Shown here piece by piece: positions 10,196 through 19,226 of a stretch of DNA of 64,000 nucleotides. The notes under the pieces were generated by a model. It did not search any database and was not told where the DNA came from. It saw only the letters and a list, made by a program, of their open reading frames with translations. The stretch's first letter is position 1; each line of letters starts with the position of its first letter. Origin of the DNA: Marinobacter salinus. Lineage in GTDB: Bacteria; Pseudomonadota; Gammaproteobacteria; Pseudomonadales; Oleiphilaceae. Position numbers and translations under genes: made by a program. The stretch spans positions 2,480,001 to 2,544,000 of the forward strand of contig NZ_CP017715.1 of the NCBI RefSeq assembly GCF_001854125.1. The letters run 5' to 3'.

Positions 10196-10224
10196 ACTAT
10201 AGAAACACGCAATACACAATGCAA
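10196..10224 (-). promoter_or_regulatory. sigma-70 promoter of the dcw cluster (Pmra)
   Basis: On the minus strand TTGCAT (10219-10224) and TATAGT (10196-10201) are separated by exactly 17 bp. Transcription should start near 10189, which puts the MraZ boxes at the start of the leader of about 60 nt. No other strong promoter was seen between here and ftsW, so this may be the main promoter for all ten genes. Confidence 0.8.
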
Positions 10225-10433
10225 GCGCCGCGAAGAGCGTCGTACTCGCAAAAGTTCCTTTTACGACAAGAGGTTACGGACAATGATTTGAGAAAACGGT
10301 GAGATTACAGAAAAGAAAAGAAGAAAAATCAAACACCTGCAAAAAAGTCTGAAGAAGACAAGTGAGGTTTAAGATTTTTTGGCTATAACAGACATTTATT
10401 AAGAATGATGAACTTCGCATGAAAGGAAAAAGT
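10225..10433. other. A/T-rich intergenic stretch, no gene seen
   Basis: This stretch separates the dcw promoter from the 3' end of rnpB. It is clearly more A/T-rich than its surroundings and has a long purine run on the plus strand at about 10311-10330. Directly after rnpB on the minus strand a T-rich run (10426-10432) could serve as its terminator or processing region. The open frames here overlap rnpB and have no coding signature. Confidence 0.5.
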
Positions 10434-10780
<347 letters not shown>

Positions 10781-10786
10781 GGCGAG

Positions 10787-10815
10787 ACAATACTCCTGCC
10801 CACCCCGCCTTGCAA
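10787..10815 (-). promoter_or_regulatory. sigma-70 promoter of rnpB
   Basis: On the minus strand TTGCAA (10810-10815) and TATTGT (10787-10792) are 17 bp apart. The predicted start, about 7 nt downstream, coincides with the 5' end of the RNase P P1 helix near 10780, so the two calls support each other. Confidence 0.8.
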
Positions 10816-10834
10816 GGAAAAGCGCCCCACCTCA

Positions 10835-11770
10835 TCAACCCTGCTTCAACTCGAGCGCCCTTTGATAGAGCTCGTTTTTCGGACGGCCGCTGAGCTCCGC
10901 CACCAGTTTAGCGACTTTCTTCACAGGCAACTCCGGCAACAGCAGTCTGATCAGGCGGTCGACATCCAGCGCGCCGGCATCTTCATCACTGGCAACAGGC
11001 TCCGCACCCCGAATCATCACTACGAACTCGCCCTTGGTACCATGCGGATCCGCTTCAAGCACTGAAAGCACTTCACTCACACACCCGGAATAAAAGGTTT
11101 CAAAAGCCTTGGTCAACTCCCGACCAAGCACGATTTCCCGCTCCTCGCCCAGGACTTCAGCGATATCCCTCACTGCACCCAGTATTCGGTGAGGCGATTC
11201 ATAGAACACCAGAGTCGCTGACTCCTGCCGGAGCTGGTCGAGGGCAGCGCGCCTCCCCGTGCGTTTCGCAGGCAGAAATCCGACAAACAGAAAACGGTCT
11301 GTGGGCAGGCCGGCAGCGCTGAGAGCGGTGACCAGAGCACAGGGCCCGGGCACCGGGGAAACCGTCAGCCCCCGGTTTCGTGCTTCGCGCACCAGAACGT
11401 ATCCCGGGTCCGAGATCAGCGGCGTGCCCGCATCCGAAATCAGCGCAACATCGTGCCCTGCCTCCAGTTCATCCAACAGGCCTGCGGCCCGATTCCGCTC
11501 ATTGTGATCGTGCAATGCAATCAGGCGTTTCTGGAGCCCTAGATGCTGAAGAAGACGACCACTGTGGCGAGTGTCTTCCGCGGCAACCACGTCAACCCGG
11601 GACAGAATGGCGGTGGCCCTGGGAGACATGTCAGCCAGGTTACCTATCGGGGTCGCCACGATATAAAGAACCCCTGGGGACTGTTCCTTGCTGTCGGTTT
11701 TGGATACCGACCCTCCAACCTCGGATTTCAAATTACCTGCCTCATTGTTACTGACCTCGCACCATGACAC
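10835..11770 (-). CDS. rsmI: RsmI, 16S rRNA 2'-O-C1402 methyltransferase
   Basis: RsmI is a SAM-dependent tetrapyrrole-methylase-fold enzyme that methylates the ribose of C1402 in 16S rRNA. The signature YIVATPIGNLADMSPRA starts the conserved domain, followed by AAEDTRHSG, SDAGTPLISDPG and PGPCALVTALSAAGLPTDRF. As drawn (GTG at 11770, 311 residues) it has about 25 extra N-terminal residues compared with E. coli RsmI; a TTG at 11731 with GAGG 8 nt upstream may be the true start. It is divergent from lpoA, as in other gammaproteobacteria. Confidence 0.95.
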   Translation of the reverse strand: MSWCEVSNNEAGNLKSEVGGSVSKTDSKEQSPGVLYIVATPIGNLADMSPRATAILSRVDVVAAEDTRHSGRLLQHLGLQKRLIALHDHNERNRAAGLLDELEAGHDVALISDAGTPLISDPGYVLVREARNRGLTVSPVPGPCALVTALSAAGLPTDRFLFVGFLPAKRTGRRAALDQLRQESATLVFYESPHRILGAVRDIAEVLGEEREIVLGRELTKAFETFYSGCVSEVLSVLEADPHGTKGEFVVMIRGAEPVASDEDAGALDVDRLIRLLLPELPVKKVAKLVAELSGRPKNELYQRALELKQG

Positions 11771-11780
11771 TTACGTCATG
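11765..11780. repeat. ATGAC-N6-GTCAT inverted repeat between rsmI and lpoA
   Basis: A perfect pair of 5-base half-sites spaced by 6 bases sits in the divergent rsmI/lpoA region and touches the GTG start proposed for rsmI. If rsmI in fact starts at 11731, this palindrome would be intergenic and could be an operator. No regulator can be named from the sequence. Confidence 0.4.
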
Positions 11781-11862
11781 TGAATTGACCCCGGAGCTGT
11801 TAAACTTGCCACCGTTAGACCGGCGCCACAAGCCCATTTCTCCGGAGTATTTCGAGCTTGCC

Positions 11863-13740
11863 ATGATCAAGAACCGTATCAACCATCGAGCCCTGGCCAG
11901 TGTATTTGCCGTGGCACTGCTGTCAGCGGGTTGCGCGAGCGTTAATTTGCAGTCCCATATTGCCCAGAGTCCAGAGCAGGCTCTTGAACTGGCAGGACAG
12001 GAAAGCAATCGTGACACAGCCCAGCGTTATTTGCTGCGTATTGCCAACCGGTTCCAGGACCAGGGTGACCACATAGCGGCCCGAACGCTACTGCAGAGTC
12101 CCCAACTCACGCAACTGGCGCCCCCACTGGAAGACCAGAAGCGCCTGCTTTCAATGGCGAGCGCAGTCGCGCTTGATGACAGCGACTGGGCCCGCAACCT
12201 GGTTATCAACCTGACACCTGACAGTTTTATTGGCTATAGCCCCGAGCTGGTAAGCCGCGCGGCAGACCTTCAGGCCCAGACCTACTCTCTTGCCGGAGAT
12301 AGGGTGTCTTCAGCCATGACCCTGATTCTTCTGGCTCAGACAGACAGCACTGTAAATCCGCAAGAGGTGCATAACCGGATCTGGCAATTACTCAAGTCCG
12401 TTTCTGACCCCGAACTCCAAACCATCAGCAGTAAGGCCATCGGCTATGAAACGCAGGGGTGGCTAGAGCTTGCCTCAGCGCTTCGGGCGCAGGGAGCCGG
12501 GCTTGACGAACAGGGCCGCATCATTCGTCGCTGGCAGAACGATTGGCCGGCACACCCGGCCGCGCAAGTGCTCCCCTCCGAACTGCAACTGATTGCTACC
12601 CTGGCTCAAAGCCGGCCGGAAAAAATTGCGCTGGCCATACCGTTGAACGGACCACTGGCCAGTGCCGGCAAGGCAATCCGCGACGGGTTTGTCGCCGCGT
12701 ACTATCTCGACGACTCAGTAGACCACAGCAAAACCGACATACAAATTGTCGACACATCGGGCCAGGCATTCAGCGAGCTATACCAACAGTTGTCCAGAAA
12801 GGATATCGATCTGATCGTTGGCCCCCTCGAAAAGGATGCTCTAGCAGGTCTCCGGTCGCTAAACACACTTCCCGTCCCGGCACTTGGCCTCAACTATCTT
12901 CCAGCCGGCAACCAGATACCGGATGGGCTGTACCAGTTCGGACTGTCTGCCGAAGATGAAGCGCGCCAGATTGCCGATCGCCTGGCAGCCGAAAGTATTC
13001 AGGATGTACTGATTCTGATTCCTCAGGGAGAGTGGGGAGACCGCATAGAGGCGGCGCTCTTGCAGCGCATGGCCGACACCAACACGACGGCCCTGGATAT
13101 CGCAAGGTTTTTCCGGGAGGACAATCTCAGGGCTGTGACAGCGGACCTTCTTGGCATTACTGTTTCCCGGGATCGTGCAATCCAGGTTGAACGTACGATC
13201 GGCATGGACGTGGAGTTTGAACCGAGACGACGGCAGGATGCCGAGGCAATCGTTATGGTCGCGGATCCGACTGTGGCCCGTCAGTTCAAGCCACTGTTCG
13301 CGTATTATTTCGGTGGCGACCTTCCAGTCTACTCTCCGTCTATTGTTTATGAAGGCACACCGGATCCCTCCCGCGACCGGGATCTGAATGACGTGATCTT
13401 TACGGATATCCCCTGGGTCATTGGCAAGCCAAGCGAACTCAGAACGCAGTCGACCAGATACCTCTCCGGCACTCGTGGCCAGCTTGGCCGACTGTTTGCC
13501 ATGGGCGCCGATGCATGGCAACTGAGCAAAAGGTTGCCATTACTCAAGCAGGTGAATACGGCCTCACTGACCGGGGAGACAGGCGTGCTGACAATGACGC
13601 CGGAAGGCAGCATCCACCGTCAGCAGATGTGGGCGCAGTTCAGAAATGGCATACCCGAAATACTTCCCGAGCAGGAAAAACCGATGGCGGATGCAGAGAC
13701 TGCGGAAGCTGACGAAAACGTTGGCAATACAGGACAATAA
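11863..13740 (+). CDS. lpoA: LpoA, outer-membrane lipoprotein activator of PBP1a
   Basis: LpoA is an outer-membrane lipoprotein that reaches through the periplasm to stimulate the bifunctional synthase PBP1a. The start at 11863 gives a lipoprotein signal peptide with lipobox LLSAGC (Cys24); the in-frame ATG at 11764 would bury it. The 625 residues fit a helical, TPR-like N-terminal half and a C-terminal half with a periplasmic-binding-protein fold (from about KIALAIPLNGPLASAGKAIRDG). The neighbours rsmI (divergent), yraN and diaA repeat the E. coli order. Confidence 0.92.
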   Translation: MIKNRINHRALASVFAVALLSAGCASVNLQSHIAQSPEQALELAGQESNRDTAQRYLLRIANRFQDQGDHIAARTLLQSPQLTQLAPPLEDQKRLLSMASAVALDDSDWARNLVINLTPDSFIGYSPELVSRAADLQAQTYSLAGDRVSSAMTLILLAQTDSTVNPQEVHNRIWQLLKSVSDPELQTISSKAIGYETQGWLELASALRAQGAGLDEQGRIIRRWQNDWPAHPAAQVLPSELQLIATLAQSRPEKIALAIPLNGPLASAGKAIRDGFVAAYYLDDSVDHSKTDIQIVDTSGQAFSELYQQLSRKDIDLIVGPLEKDALAGLRSLNTLPVPALGLNYLPAGNQIPDGLYQFGLSAEDEARQIADRLAAESIQDVLILIPQGEWGDRIEAALLQRMADTNTTALDIARFFREDNLRAVTADLLGITVSRDRAIQVERTIGMDVEFEPRRRQDAEAIVMVADPTVARQFKPLFAYYFGGDLPVYSPSIVYEGTPDPSRDRDLNDVIFTDIPWVIGKPSELRTQSTRYLSGTRGQLGRLFAMGADAWQLSKRLPLLKQVNTASLTGETGVLTMTPEGSIHRQQMWAQFRNGIPEILPEQEKPMADAETAEADENVGNTGQ

Positions 13741-13767
13741 TTCACTCGCCACCCGGAAAACATTGCC

Positions 13768-14133
13768 ATGGAAGGCAGAAAGAATCTTGGCAACCACTTT
13801 GAGGAAGTTGCCGCCCGCTACCTAACCAGTCGCGGCGTATTTATTCTCGAACGGAATGTCTACAACCGCGGTGGCGAGATAGACCTGATCGGGCGGGACA
13901 AGGATACCCTGGTTTTCTTTGAAGTTCGCTATCGAGGCCCCGGAAGCCTCACAGACTCAGCCAGCTCGATCAATTTTCCAAAACAGCGCCGATTACTGAA
14001 ATCGGCGTCTTTCTATCTTCACAAACATGGGCTTTGGGATACCTTAAGCCGAATAGATGTAATTGCCATAAGCCCGGGAACCGTCAAAAAATACCGGGTA
14101 CAATGGATTAAAAATGCAATTCAGGCAGAGTAA
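13768..14133 (+). CDS. yraN: YraN family (UPF0102) endonuclease-like protein
   Basis: This 121-residue protein belongs to UPF0102, which has a restriction-endonuclease-like fold. The typical catalytic-type residues are visible: an early glutamate in the first helix (NHFEEVAARYL), then GGEIDLIGRD, and FFEVRYRG. Many family members have FVEVK where this one has FFEVR, so the usual lysine is replaced. The function in cells is not established. It lies 27 nt after lpoA and 9 nt before diaA, probably in one transcript. Confidence 0.9.
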   Translation: MEGRKNLGNHFEEVAARYLTSRGVFILERNVYNRGGEIDLIGRDKDTLVFFEVRYRGPGSLTDSASSINFPKQRRLLKSASFYLHKHGLWDTLSRIDVIAISPGTVKKYRVQWIKNAIQAE

Positions 14134-14142
14134 ACAGACACA

Positions 14143-14733
14143 ATGACCGATACCGAACACCAGATAAATCAATGGTTCGCGAGTCATATGGAGCACACCG
14201 CACAGGCAGCGAGCACGGTGGGTCCGGCAATTGAGGATGTCGCAGATGCTTTCGTCGGCACTCTGCTTCAGGACGGGAAAATTATCACCTGCGCCAATGG
14301 AAGCGCCAACGTACTTGCCCAGTACTTCTGCACAGCTCTATTAAATCGTTTTGATCAGGACCGCCCGGCACTCCCGGCCATCAACCTGGGTGCTGACGCG
14401 ACAACCTATTCAGCCATATGCCGTGACAACCGGTTTAATGACACGTTTTCTCGCCAGGTCAGGGCAATTGGCAAGTCAGGCGACCTACTGTTCGTTATCG
14501 TTGATGACGGCCACAAAGCCAACCTGATACAAGCGATTCAGGCCGCCCATGACAGGGAAATGAACATCGTAGTACTCAGTGCGCGGGAGAAATCCGACAT
14601 AACCTCTCTTCTGCACCCCGAAGACCATGAGATCGCACTGAATAACCTCAGCCCGACAGAGGCGACACCTTTGCTGCTGGTCATCATCAATGCCCTGTGC
14701 GGACTGATCGACAGCAAACTTTTCGGTGGGTAA
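14143..14733 (+). CDS. diaA: DiaA/GmhA-like SIS-domain protein
   Basis: This single SIS (sugar isomerase) domain protein has 196 residues and contains the phosphosugar-binding type stretch ITCANGSANVLAQYF and GKSGDLLFVIVDDG. DiaA binds DnaA and stimulates replication initiation in E. coli; GmhA is the closely related sedoheptulose-7-phosphate isomerase. The context (rsmI-lpoA-yraN) favours DiaA. The substrate-type histidine and serine residues were not checked in detail, so isomerase activity cannot be excluded. Confidence 0.85.
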   Translation: MTDTEHQINQWFASHMEHTAQAASTVGPAIEDVADAFVGTLLQDGKIITCANGSANVLAQYFCTALLNRFDQDRPALPAINLGADATTYSAICRDNRFNDTFSRQVRAIGKSGDLLFVIVDDGHKANLIQAIQAAHDREMNIVVLSAREKSDITSLLHPEDHEIALNNLSPTEATPLLLVIINALCGLIDSKLFGG

Positions 14734-14734
14734 G

Positions 14735-14764
14735 AAAAAAGCCAGCAATAATTGCTGGCTTTTC
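14735..14764. terminator. bidirectional terminator between diaA and sspB
   Basis: AGCCAGCAAT (14740-14749) and ATTGCTGGCT (14751-14760) form a perfect 10-bp hairpin flanked by A6 on the left and T4 on the right. It can end both the lpoA-yraN-diaA transcript and the converging sspA-sspB transcript. Confidence 0.9.
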
Positions 14765-14777
14765 AACTGCTTGCCGT

Positions 14778-15212
14778 CTACTTGACGACTTTCAGGGTTG
14801 GGCGTCCGGAAGGTCGCTCTTCCTGCCCACCGCTCTGTTCCGATCCGTCTCTATCATTAGTACCGTCCGGATCGGGAGAGCCCGGCTCACTACCGAACAC
14901 CATGCCTTCACCGTTCTCCTTGGCATAAATTGCCATGACCGCCTGGAGCGGAATGAACACCTGCATGGGTACGCCGCCAAACCGGGCACTGAATTCCAAA
15001 GCCCCGTTTCCAACGACTAAACTCCGGACCGCACCCGGACTGATATTAAGGACAATCTGGCCATTGGCCACGTGCTCATTCGGCACTTGAACGCCCTGAA
15101 CACCCGCATCCACAACAATGTATGGGGTGCAGTCATTGTCCAGTATCCATTCATTGAAGGCCCTAACAAGATAAGGGCGACTGGATGTCATAGGAATCTT
15201 ACTATCAGGCAC
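14778..15212 (-). CDS. sspB: SspB, ClpXP adaptor for ssrA-tagged proteins
   Basis: SspB tethers ssrA-tagged polypeptides to ClpXP. The N-terminal substrate-binding domain is clear (RPYLVRAFNEWILDND through FIPLQAVMAIYAKENG, about residues 11-100). An acidic, flexible linker follows, and the C-terminal ClpX-binding tail reads GRPTLKVVK. I place the start at the GTG at 15212 because GGAG lies 7 nt upstream; an earlier GTG (15218) and a later ATG (15191) are alternatives. It lies just after sspA, as in E. coli. Confidence 0.95.
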   Translation of the reverse strand: MPDSKIPMTSSRPYLVRAFNEWILDNDCTPYIVVDAGVQGVQVPNEHVANGQIVLNISPGAVRSLVVGNGALEFSARFGGVPMQVFIPLQAVMAIYAKENGEGMVFGSEPGSPDPDGTNDRDGSEQSGGQEERPSGRPTLKVVK

Positions 15213-15251
15213 TGCCACTCTCCTGCCCCGCTCACACGGGTTGCCGCCAAA

Positions 15252-15881
15252 TCAGCTGCGAATGTCTTCTTCGAGATCTGAAAGACTGGCCTTGAAACCC
15301 TCACGGCTGAAGATGCTCTCCATGTACTTCTGCAGCGGTTTTGCCTGCTTGTCATTCAACTCAATACCCAGCGCCGGCAAACGCCAGAGGATGGGAGCAA
15401 TGCAGCAATCAACGATGGTAAATTCTTCGGACAGGAAGAACGGCATTTCACCAAACAAAGGCGCTGTCGCCAGCAGACTCTCTCGAAGCTCTTTACGAGC
15501 AGCTTCAGATGCTTTCGCATTGGGCTGGGCAAGAATCTGATCCACCAAGCCGCACCAGTCTTTCTGAATCCGATGGATCATCAGACGACTGTTTGCGCGG
15601 GCAACCGGATACACGGGCAACAGCGGCGGGTGGGGAAAACGCTCGTCCAGATACTCCATCATGATGTTGGGCTCATAGAGCACAAGATCACGATCCACCA
15701 GCGTTGGCAGGGCGTTGTACGGATTCAGGTCGGCCAGCTCGGCCGGCGGGTTATCGGGATCCACATCTACAACATCGACCGTAACACCCTTCTCTGCCAG
15801 AACAATGCGCACCCTGTGACTATAGTGGCTGGCTGGATCCGAGAAAAACGTCATTGATGACCGCTTGGTCACAACGCCCAT
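15252..15881 (-). CDS. sspA: SspA, stringent starvation protein A
   Basis: SspA is an RNA-polymerase-associated protein with a glutathione-S-transferase fold but no known GST activity; it affects sigma-70 transcription during starvation. The 209 residues include [31 protein letters not shown] and the hallmark loop [20 protein letters not shown]. It precedes sspB by about 40 nt on the same strand and follows the petABC terminator. Confidence 0.95.
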   Translation of the reverse strand: MGVVTKRSSMTFFSDPASHYSHRVRIVLAEKGVTVDVVDVDPDNPPAELADLNPYNALPTLVDRDLVLYEPNIMMEYLDERFPHPPLLPVYPVARANSRLMIHRIQKDWCGLVDQILAQPNAKASEAARKELRESLLATAPLFGEMPFFLSEEFTIVDCCIAPILWRLPALGIELNDKQAKPLQKYMESIFSREGFKASLSDLEEDIRS

Positions 15882-15920
15882 AGAACTACCTCACGAGTAA
15901 ACAAATCGAAATGATCCTGG

Positions 15921-15966
15921 AAAAACGCAAAATTCCAGCGGGCCGGTTAAATGCCCGCTGGAAATC
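15921..15966 (-). terminator. terminator after petABC
   Basis: CCAGCGGGC (15935-15943) and GCCCGCTGG (15953-15961) form a perfect 9-bp stem with a 9-nt loop. On the minus strand it is followed by AATTTT and, a few bases later, TTTTT, which suits an intrinsic terminator for the cytochrome bc1 operon ahead of sspA. Confidence 0.8.
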
Positions 15967-15991
15967 AGGAAATGGGATTATACCCTATTTC

Positions 15992-16750
15992 TCAGTGTAC
16001 GTCTTTCCAGTACTCACGGTTGAGCAAGTAGGCAAAGACGAAGAAGATCGCAACGAAGATCAATACGAAGATCCCCAGACGCTCACGCTCCACCTTGACC
16101 GGATCGGCCATGTACGACAGGAAGTTGGTCAGGTCATACATCGCCTGATCAAACTCCTCGGCAGACATACTGCCCTCAATGGCATACTCGGGACATACGT
16201 CCGCGTTATTGATATTGCCACTCAACGGCTCAACGCTTGGCTTTACCCCAATATGTGGTTCGACGGCACACAGCCCCTGCAAACCATACATCACGTGCGG
16301 CATGCCCACGTTCGGGAAAACCACATTGTTGACACCAAGAGGCCGGCTTTCGTCCTTATAGAACCCACGAAGGTAGGAATACACCCATGACTCGCCACGC
16401 AGTCGGGCTTCGAGAGTCAGATCAGGGGGAGGCGCACCAAACCAGCCCGCCGCCATGTCCTTGCTCATCGAATTCTTCATCAGCTCACCAATCTTGGCGC
16501 CAGTGAAGATCAGGTTCTCCTCATAAAGCTCTGCAGGGATCTCCAGATCGTCGGCAACACGCTTGTAACGGGCATACTCCATAGAGTGGCACCCCATACA
16601 ATAGTTGGTGAACAGACTCGCGCCGCTCTGCAGCGATTCCTTGTTGGTGTGATCCGTCTCGATATGATCGAGAGGAACACCGGCGCCACCGGCTGCCAGC
16701 CCAAGAGCTGGCAGGATTGCGATGAAAAGACCAAAAATCAGCTTTCTCAT
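15992..16750 (-). CDS. petC: cytochrome c1 of the bc1 complex
   Basis: This is the haem-c subunit of ubiquinol:cytochrome c reductase, which passes electrons from the Rieske protein to soluble cytochrome c. It has a Sec signal peptide (about residues 1-20), the haem site C51-M-G-C-H55, a likely axial methionine region (NVGMPHVMYGLQG) and one C-terminal membrane anchor (LGIFVLIFVAIFFVFAYLL). The 252-residue length is normal. Its start overlaps the petB stop, and it is the last gene of the operon. Confidence 0.96.
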   Translation of the reverse strand: MRKLIFGLFIAILPALGLAAGGAGVPLDHIETDHTNKESLQSGASLFTNYCMGCHSMEYARYKRVADDLEIPAELYEENLIFTGAKIGELMKNSMSKDMAAGWFGAPPPDLTLEARLRGESWVYSYLRGFYKDESRPLGVNNVVFPNVGMPHVMYGLQGLCAVEPHIGVKPSVEPLSGNINNADVCPEYAIEGSMSAEEFDQAMYDLTNFLSYMADPVKVERERLGIFVLIFVAIFFVFAYLLNREYWKDVH

Positions 16751-17982
16751 TATCCTGTCACCCTCTCTGGTACTGGCTTGGTTTTCTCCATGCGTGTATA
16801 GAACGGCATAAGAATGAAGTAGAGGAAGTACAGCACTGTCAGAATTTGCGCGACAGTGGTGCGCCCTTCCGTCGCCGGAACCAGACCAAGGTAACCCAGA
16901 ATAACAAAGCTTACGGCAAAAATCGCAAGGGCAATTTTACTGAGCCAGCCTTTGTAGCGCATGGATCGAACCGGACTCCTGTCCAACCAGGGCAGTACGA
17001 ACAGGATGGCTATAGCGCCGCCCATTACAACCACACCCCAGAATTTGGCCGGCAACCCGAACAGGTCAACCGTAACTGCGCGAAGCATCGCGTAAAAAGG
17101 CGTGAAGTACCAGACAGGAGCAATGTGTGCCGGAGTCTTGAGAGCATTCGCTGGCTCAAAGTTTGGCTTCTCCAGAAACAGTCCGCCCATCTCAGGGAAG
17201 AAAAACACCACGACGAAGAAAATGAAGAAGAAAACCGCCACGCCTACAAGGTCGTGAACAGAGTAGTAAGGATGGAACGGGATACCGTCTTTCGGGATGC
17301 CATTCTCGTCCTTGTTTTTCTTGATATCGATACCGTCAGGGTTGTTGGAACCCACTTCGTGCAAGGCCAGGATGTGCAGAACGACCAGACCGAGAAGTAC
17401 GATCGGCAGAGCCACAACATGCAGGGCGAAGAATCGGTTCAGCGTAATGCCGGAAATCAGGTAGTCACCACGGATCCATAACGACAGGTCGTCACCGATC
17501 ACCGGGATAGCACCGAACAGGTTGACGATTACCTGGGCACCCCAGTATGACATCTGTCCCCAGGGCAGCAGATAACCCATGAAAGCTTCGGCCATGAGCA
17601 CGAGGTAGATCAGCATGCCGAAAAGCCAGATGAGCTCCCGGGGCTTCTGGTACGAGCCGTACATCAGACCCCGGAACATGTGCAAATAAACCACGATAAA
17701 GAACGCGGAAGCACCGGTGGAGTGGAGATAACGCAACAGCCACCCCCACTCAACATCACGCATGATGTATTCGACCGAGGAGAACGCGCCTTCCGCCGAA
17801 GGGTTGTAACTCATGGTCAGCCAGATACCGGTGACCAACTGGTTAACGAGCACCAGCATCGCCAGCGAGCCAAAGAAATACCACACGTTGAAGTTCTTCG
17901 GCGCGTAATACTTGGCCAGGTGTTTGTTCCAGGCATCAACGACTGGCAGACGATCGTCTACCCACTGAATTAGCTTCTGCAT
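16750..17982 (-). CDS. petB: cytochrome b of the bc1 complex
   Basis: This integral membrane subunit carries both b-type haems and the quinol oxidation and quinone reduction sites. At 410 residues it is a full-length, unsplit cytochrome b. Visible signatures are WNKHLAKYYAPKNFNVWYFFG at the N-terminus, GYLLPWGQMSYWGAQV, and HIAPVWYFTPFYAMLRA. The quinol-oxidation motif is PVWY rather than the mitochondrial PEWY, a variant known from beta- and gammaproteobacteria. Its ends abut or overlap petA and petC. Confidence 0.97.
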   Translation of the reverse strand: MQKLIQWVDDRLPVVDAWNKHLAKYYAPKNFNVWYFFGSLAMLVLVNQLVTGIWLTMSYNPSAEGAFSSVEYIMRDVEWGWLLRYLHSTGASAFFIVVYLHMFRGLMYGSYQKPRELIWLFGMLIYLVLMAEAFMGYLLPWGQMSYWGAQVIVNLFGAIPVIGDDLSLWIRGDYLISGITLNRFFALHVVALPIVLLGLVVLHILALHEVGSNNPDGIDIKKNKDENGIPKDGIPFHPYYSVHDLVGVAVFFFIFFVVVFFFPEMGGLFLEKPNFEPANALKTPAHIAPVWYFTPFYAMLRAVTVDLFGLPAKFWGVVVMGGAIAILFVLPWLDRSPVRSMRYKGWLSKIALAIFAVSFVILGYLGLVPATEGRTTVAQILTVLYFLYFILMPFYTRMEKTKPVPERVTG

Positions 17983-18575
17983 TACGCTGCCTCCGGATCA
18001 AGACCAATCGTAAGGGTCACATCATCGTCGAAACGATAAGGCGGTACCTCGAGGTTCAGGGGAGCAGGCTGCGCCTGATAAACCCGGCCGGCCAGGTCGT
18101 AGTGCGAACCATGACAGGGGCAGAAAAAGCCGCCCAGCCAGTCTTTCCCCAGATCTGCGGGCGCCACTTCAGGACGGTAAGAAGGCACACACCCCAAGTG
18201 AGTACAGAGCCCGACCAGAACAGCGATCTCGGGCTTGATCGCCCGGTAAGCACCCTCAATGTACTGAGGCTGTTGCGGCTCTTCGGACTGAGGATCCTTC
18301 ACCTGGTCATTCAACTTATCGATGTTTTCCAACATCTGATCGGTACGGCGGACAATCCAGACAGGTTTACCACGCCACGACACGGTAATTTGCTGGCCCG
18401 GCTCAATTTTGCTGATATTGACGGTTACCGGCGCACCAGCTGCTTCCGCCTTGGCACTGGGATTCCAGGATGCCACGAAAGGAACTGCCGCACCGACGAC
18501 GCCGACTCCACCTACCACGGACGTAGCGCCGATCAGAAACCTGCGCCGGCCTTGGCTCACGTCGCCATTACTCAT
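17982..18575 (-). CDS. petA: Rieske iron-sulfur subunit of the bc1 complex
   Basis: This subunit carries the 2Fe-2S cluster that takes the first electron from quinol. The N-terminus has a twin-arginine type signal-anchor (GRRRFLIGATSVVGG), and the cluster ligands lie in CTHLGC and CPCHGS. At 197 residues it is typical. It is the first gene of the petABC operon; GGGAG lies 9 nt before the ATG. It probably uses the Tat pathway with the signal kept as a membrane anchor. Confidence 0.97.
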   Translation of the reverse strand: MSNGDVSQGRRRFLIGATSVVGGVGVVGAAVPFVASWNPSAKAEAAGAPVTVNISKIEPGQQITVSWRGKPVWIVRRTDQMLENIDKLNDQVKDPQSEEPQQPQYIEGAYRAIKPEIAVLVGLCTHLGCVPSYRPEVAPADLGKDWLGGFFCPCHGSHYDLAGRVYQAQPAPLNLEVPPYRFDDDVTLTIGLDPEAA

Positions 18576-18672
18576 TATGGTTTTCTCCCATCAGGCGATG
18601 TCACAGCCCGCCAATCAGCCGGCAATGTACATCTAAAAGGACTTCACAACCCAAAAATGTAAGCGCCCAAAT

Positions 18673-18687
18673 GGTAATGAAATTACC
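18673..18687. repeat. palindrome GGTAAT-gaa-ATTACC upstream of petA
   Basis: This perfect 6-bp inverted repeat with a 3-base centre lies about 100 bp upstream of petA, in the 246-bp gap before the rpsI terminator. It looks like a homodimer operator, but no regulator can be assigned. I did not find a convincing -35/-10 pair for petA beside it. Confidence 0.4.
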
Positions 18688-18768
18688 AGGGCCTTACAAG
18701 TCGGAAAGCCGCCGGGGGCGGCCCCCATCCCTGCGCCAGATCAATTTGATGTAAAAATCGTCCGACCA

Positions 18769-18800
18769 TAAAAAAACCCGACCGAAAGGGTCGGGTTTTC
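18769..18800 (-). terminator. terminator after rplM-rpsI
   Basis: AACCCGACC and GGTCGGGTT around a GAAA loop form a 9-bp stem (18775-18796). On the minus strand it ends in a run of seven T (18769-18775 region), a textbook intrinsic terminator for the ribosomal protein operon. Confidence 0.9.
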
Positions 18801-18821
18801 CAGGGCTCTGCTCCAGCGCAA

Positions 18822-19214
18822 TTAACGCTTGGAGTACTGAGGACGCTTACGCGCCTTGCGCAGACCCACTTTCTTACGTTCGACTTCACGAGCATCACGG
18901 GTAACGTAACCCGCTTTGCGCAGCGCCGGACGCAGAGTTTCATCGTAGTCCATCAGAGCGCGAGTCAGGCCGTGGCGAATAGCGCCTGCCTGACCACTGA
19001 TACCACCACCCTTTACAGTGATATTGATATCAAAGCGATCGGAAGATTCAGCAACAACCAGTGGCTGACGAACGATCATACGCAGAGTCTCACGACCGAA
19101 GAAATCTTCGATAGTACGACCGTTGATGGAAATGTTACCGCTTCCCGGCTTGATGAAAACCCGAGCCGTGGATGTCTTGCGGCGACCAGTACCGTAATTT
19201 TGTGCTACAGACAT
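18822..19214 (-). CDS. rpsI: 30S ribosomal protein S9
   Basis: S9 contacts the anticodon stem of P-site tRNA through its extreme C-terminus. The 130 residues show [14 protein letters not shown] at the start and end in the conserved basic tail [12 protein letters not shown], whose last arginine reaches the P site. It follows rplM by 12 nt, as in nearly all bacteria. Confidence 0.99.
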   Translation of the reverse strand: MSVAQNYGTGRRKTSTARVFIKPGSGNISINGRTIEDFFGRETLRMIVRQPLVVAESSDRFDINITVKGGGISGQAGAIRHGLTRALMDYDETLRPALRKAGYVTRDAREVERKKVGLRKARKRPQYSKR

Positions 19215-19226
19215 ATCCGCCTTCCG

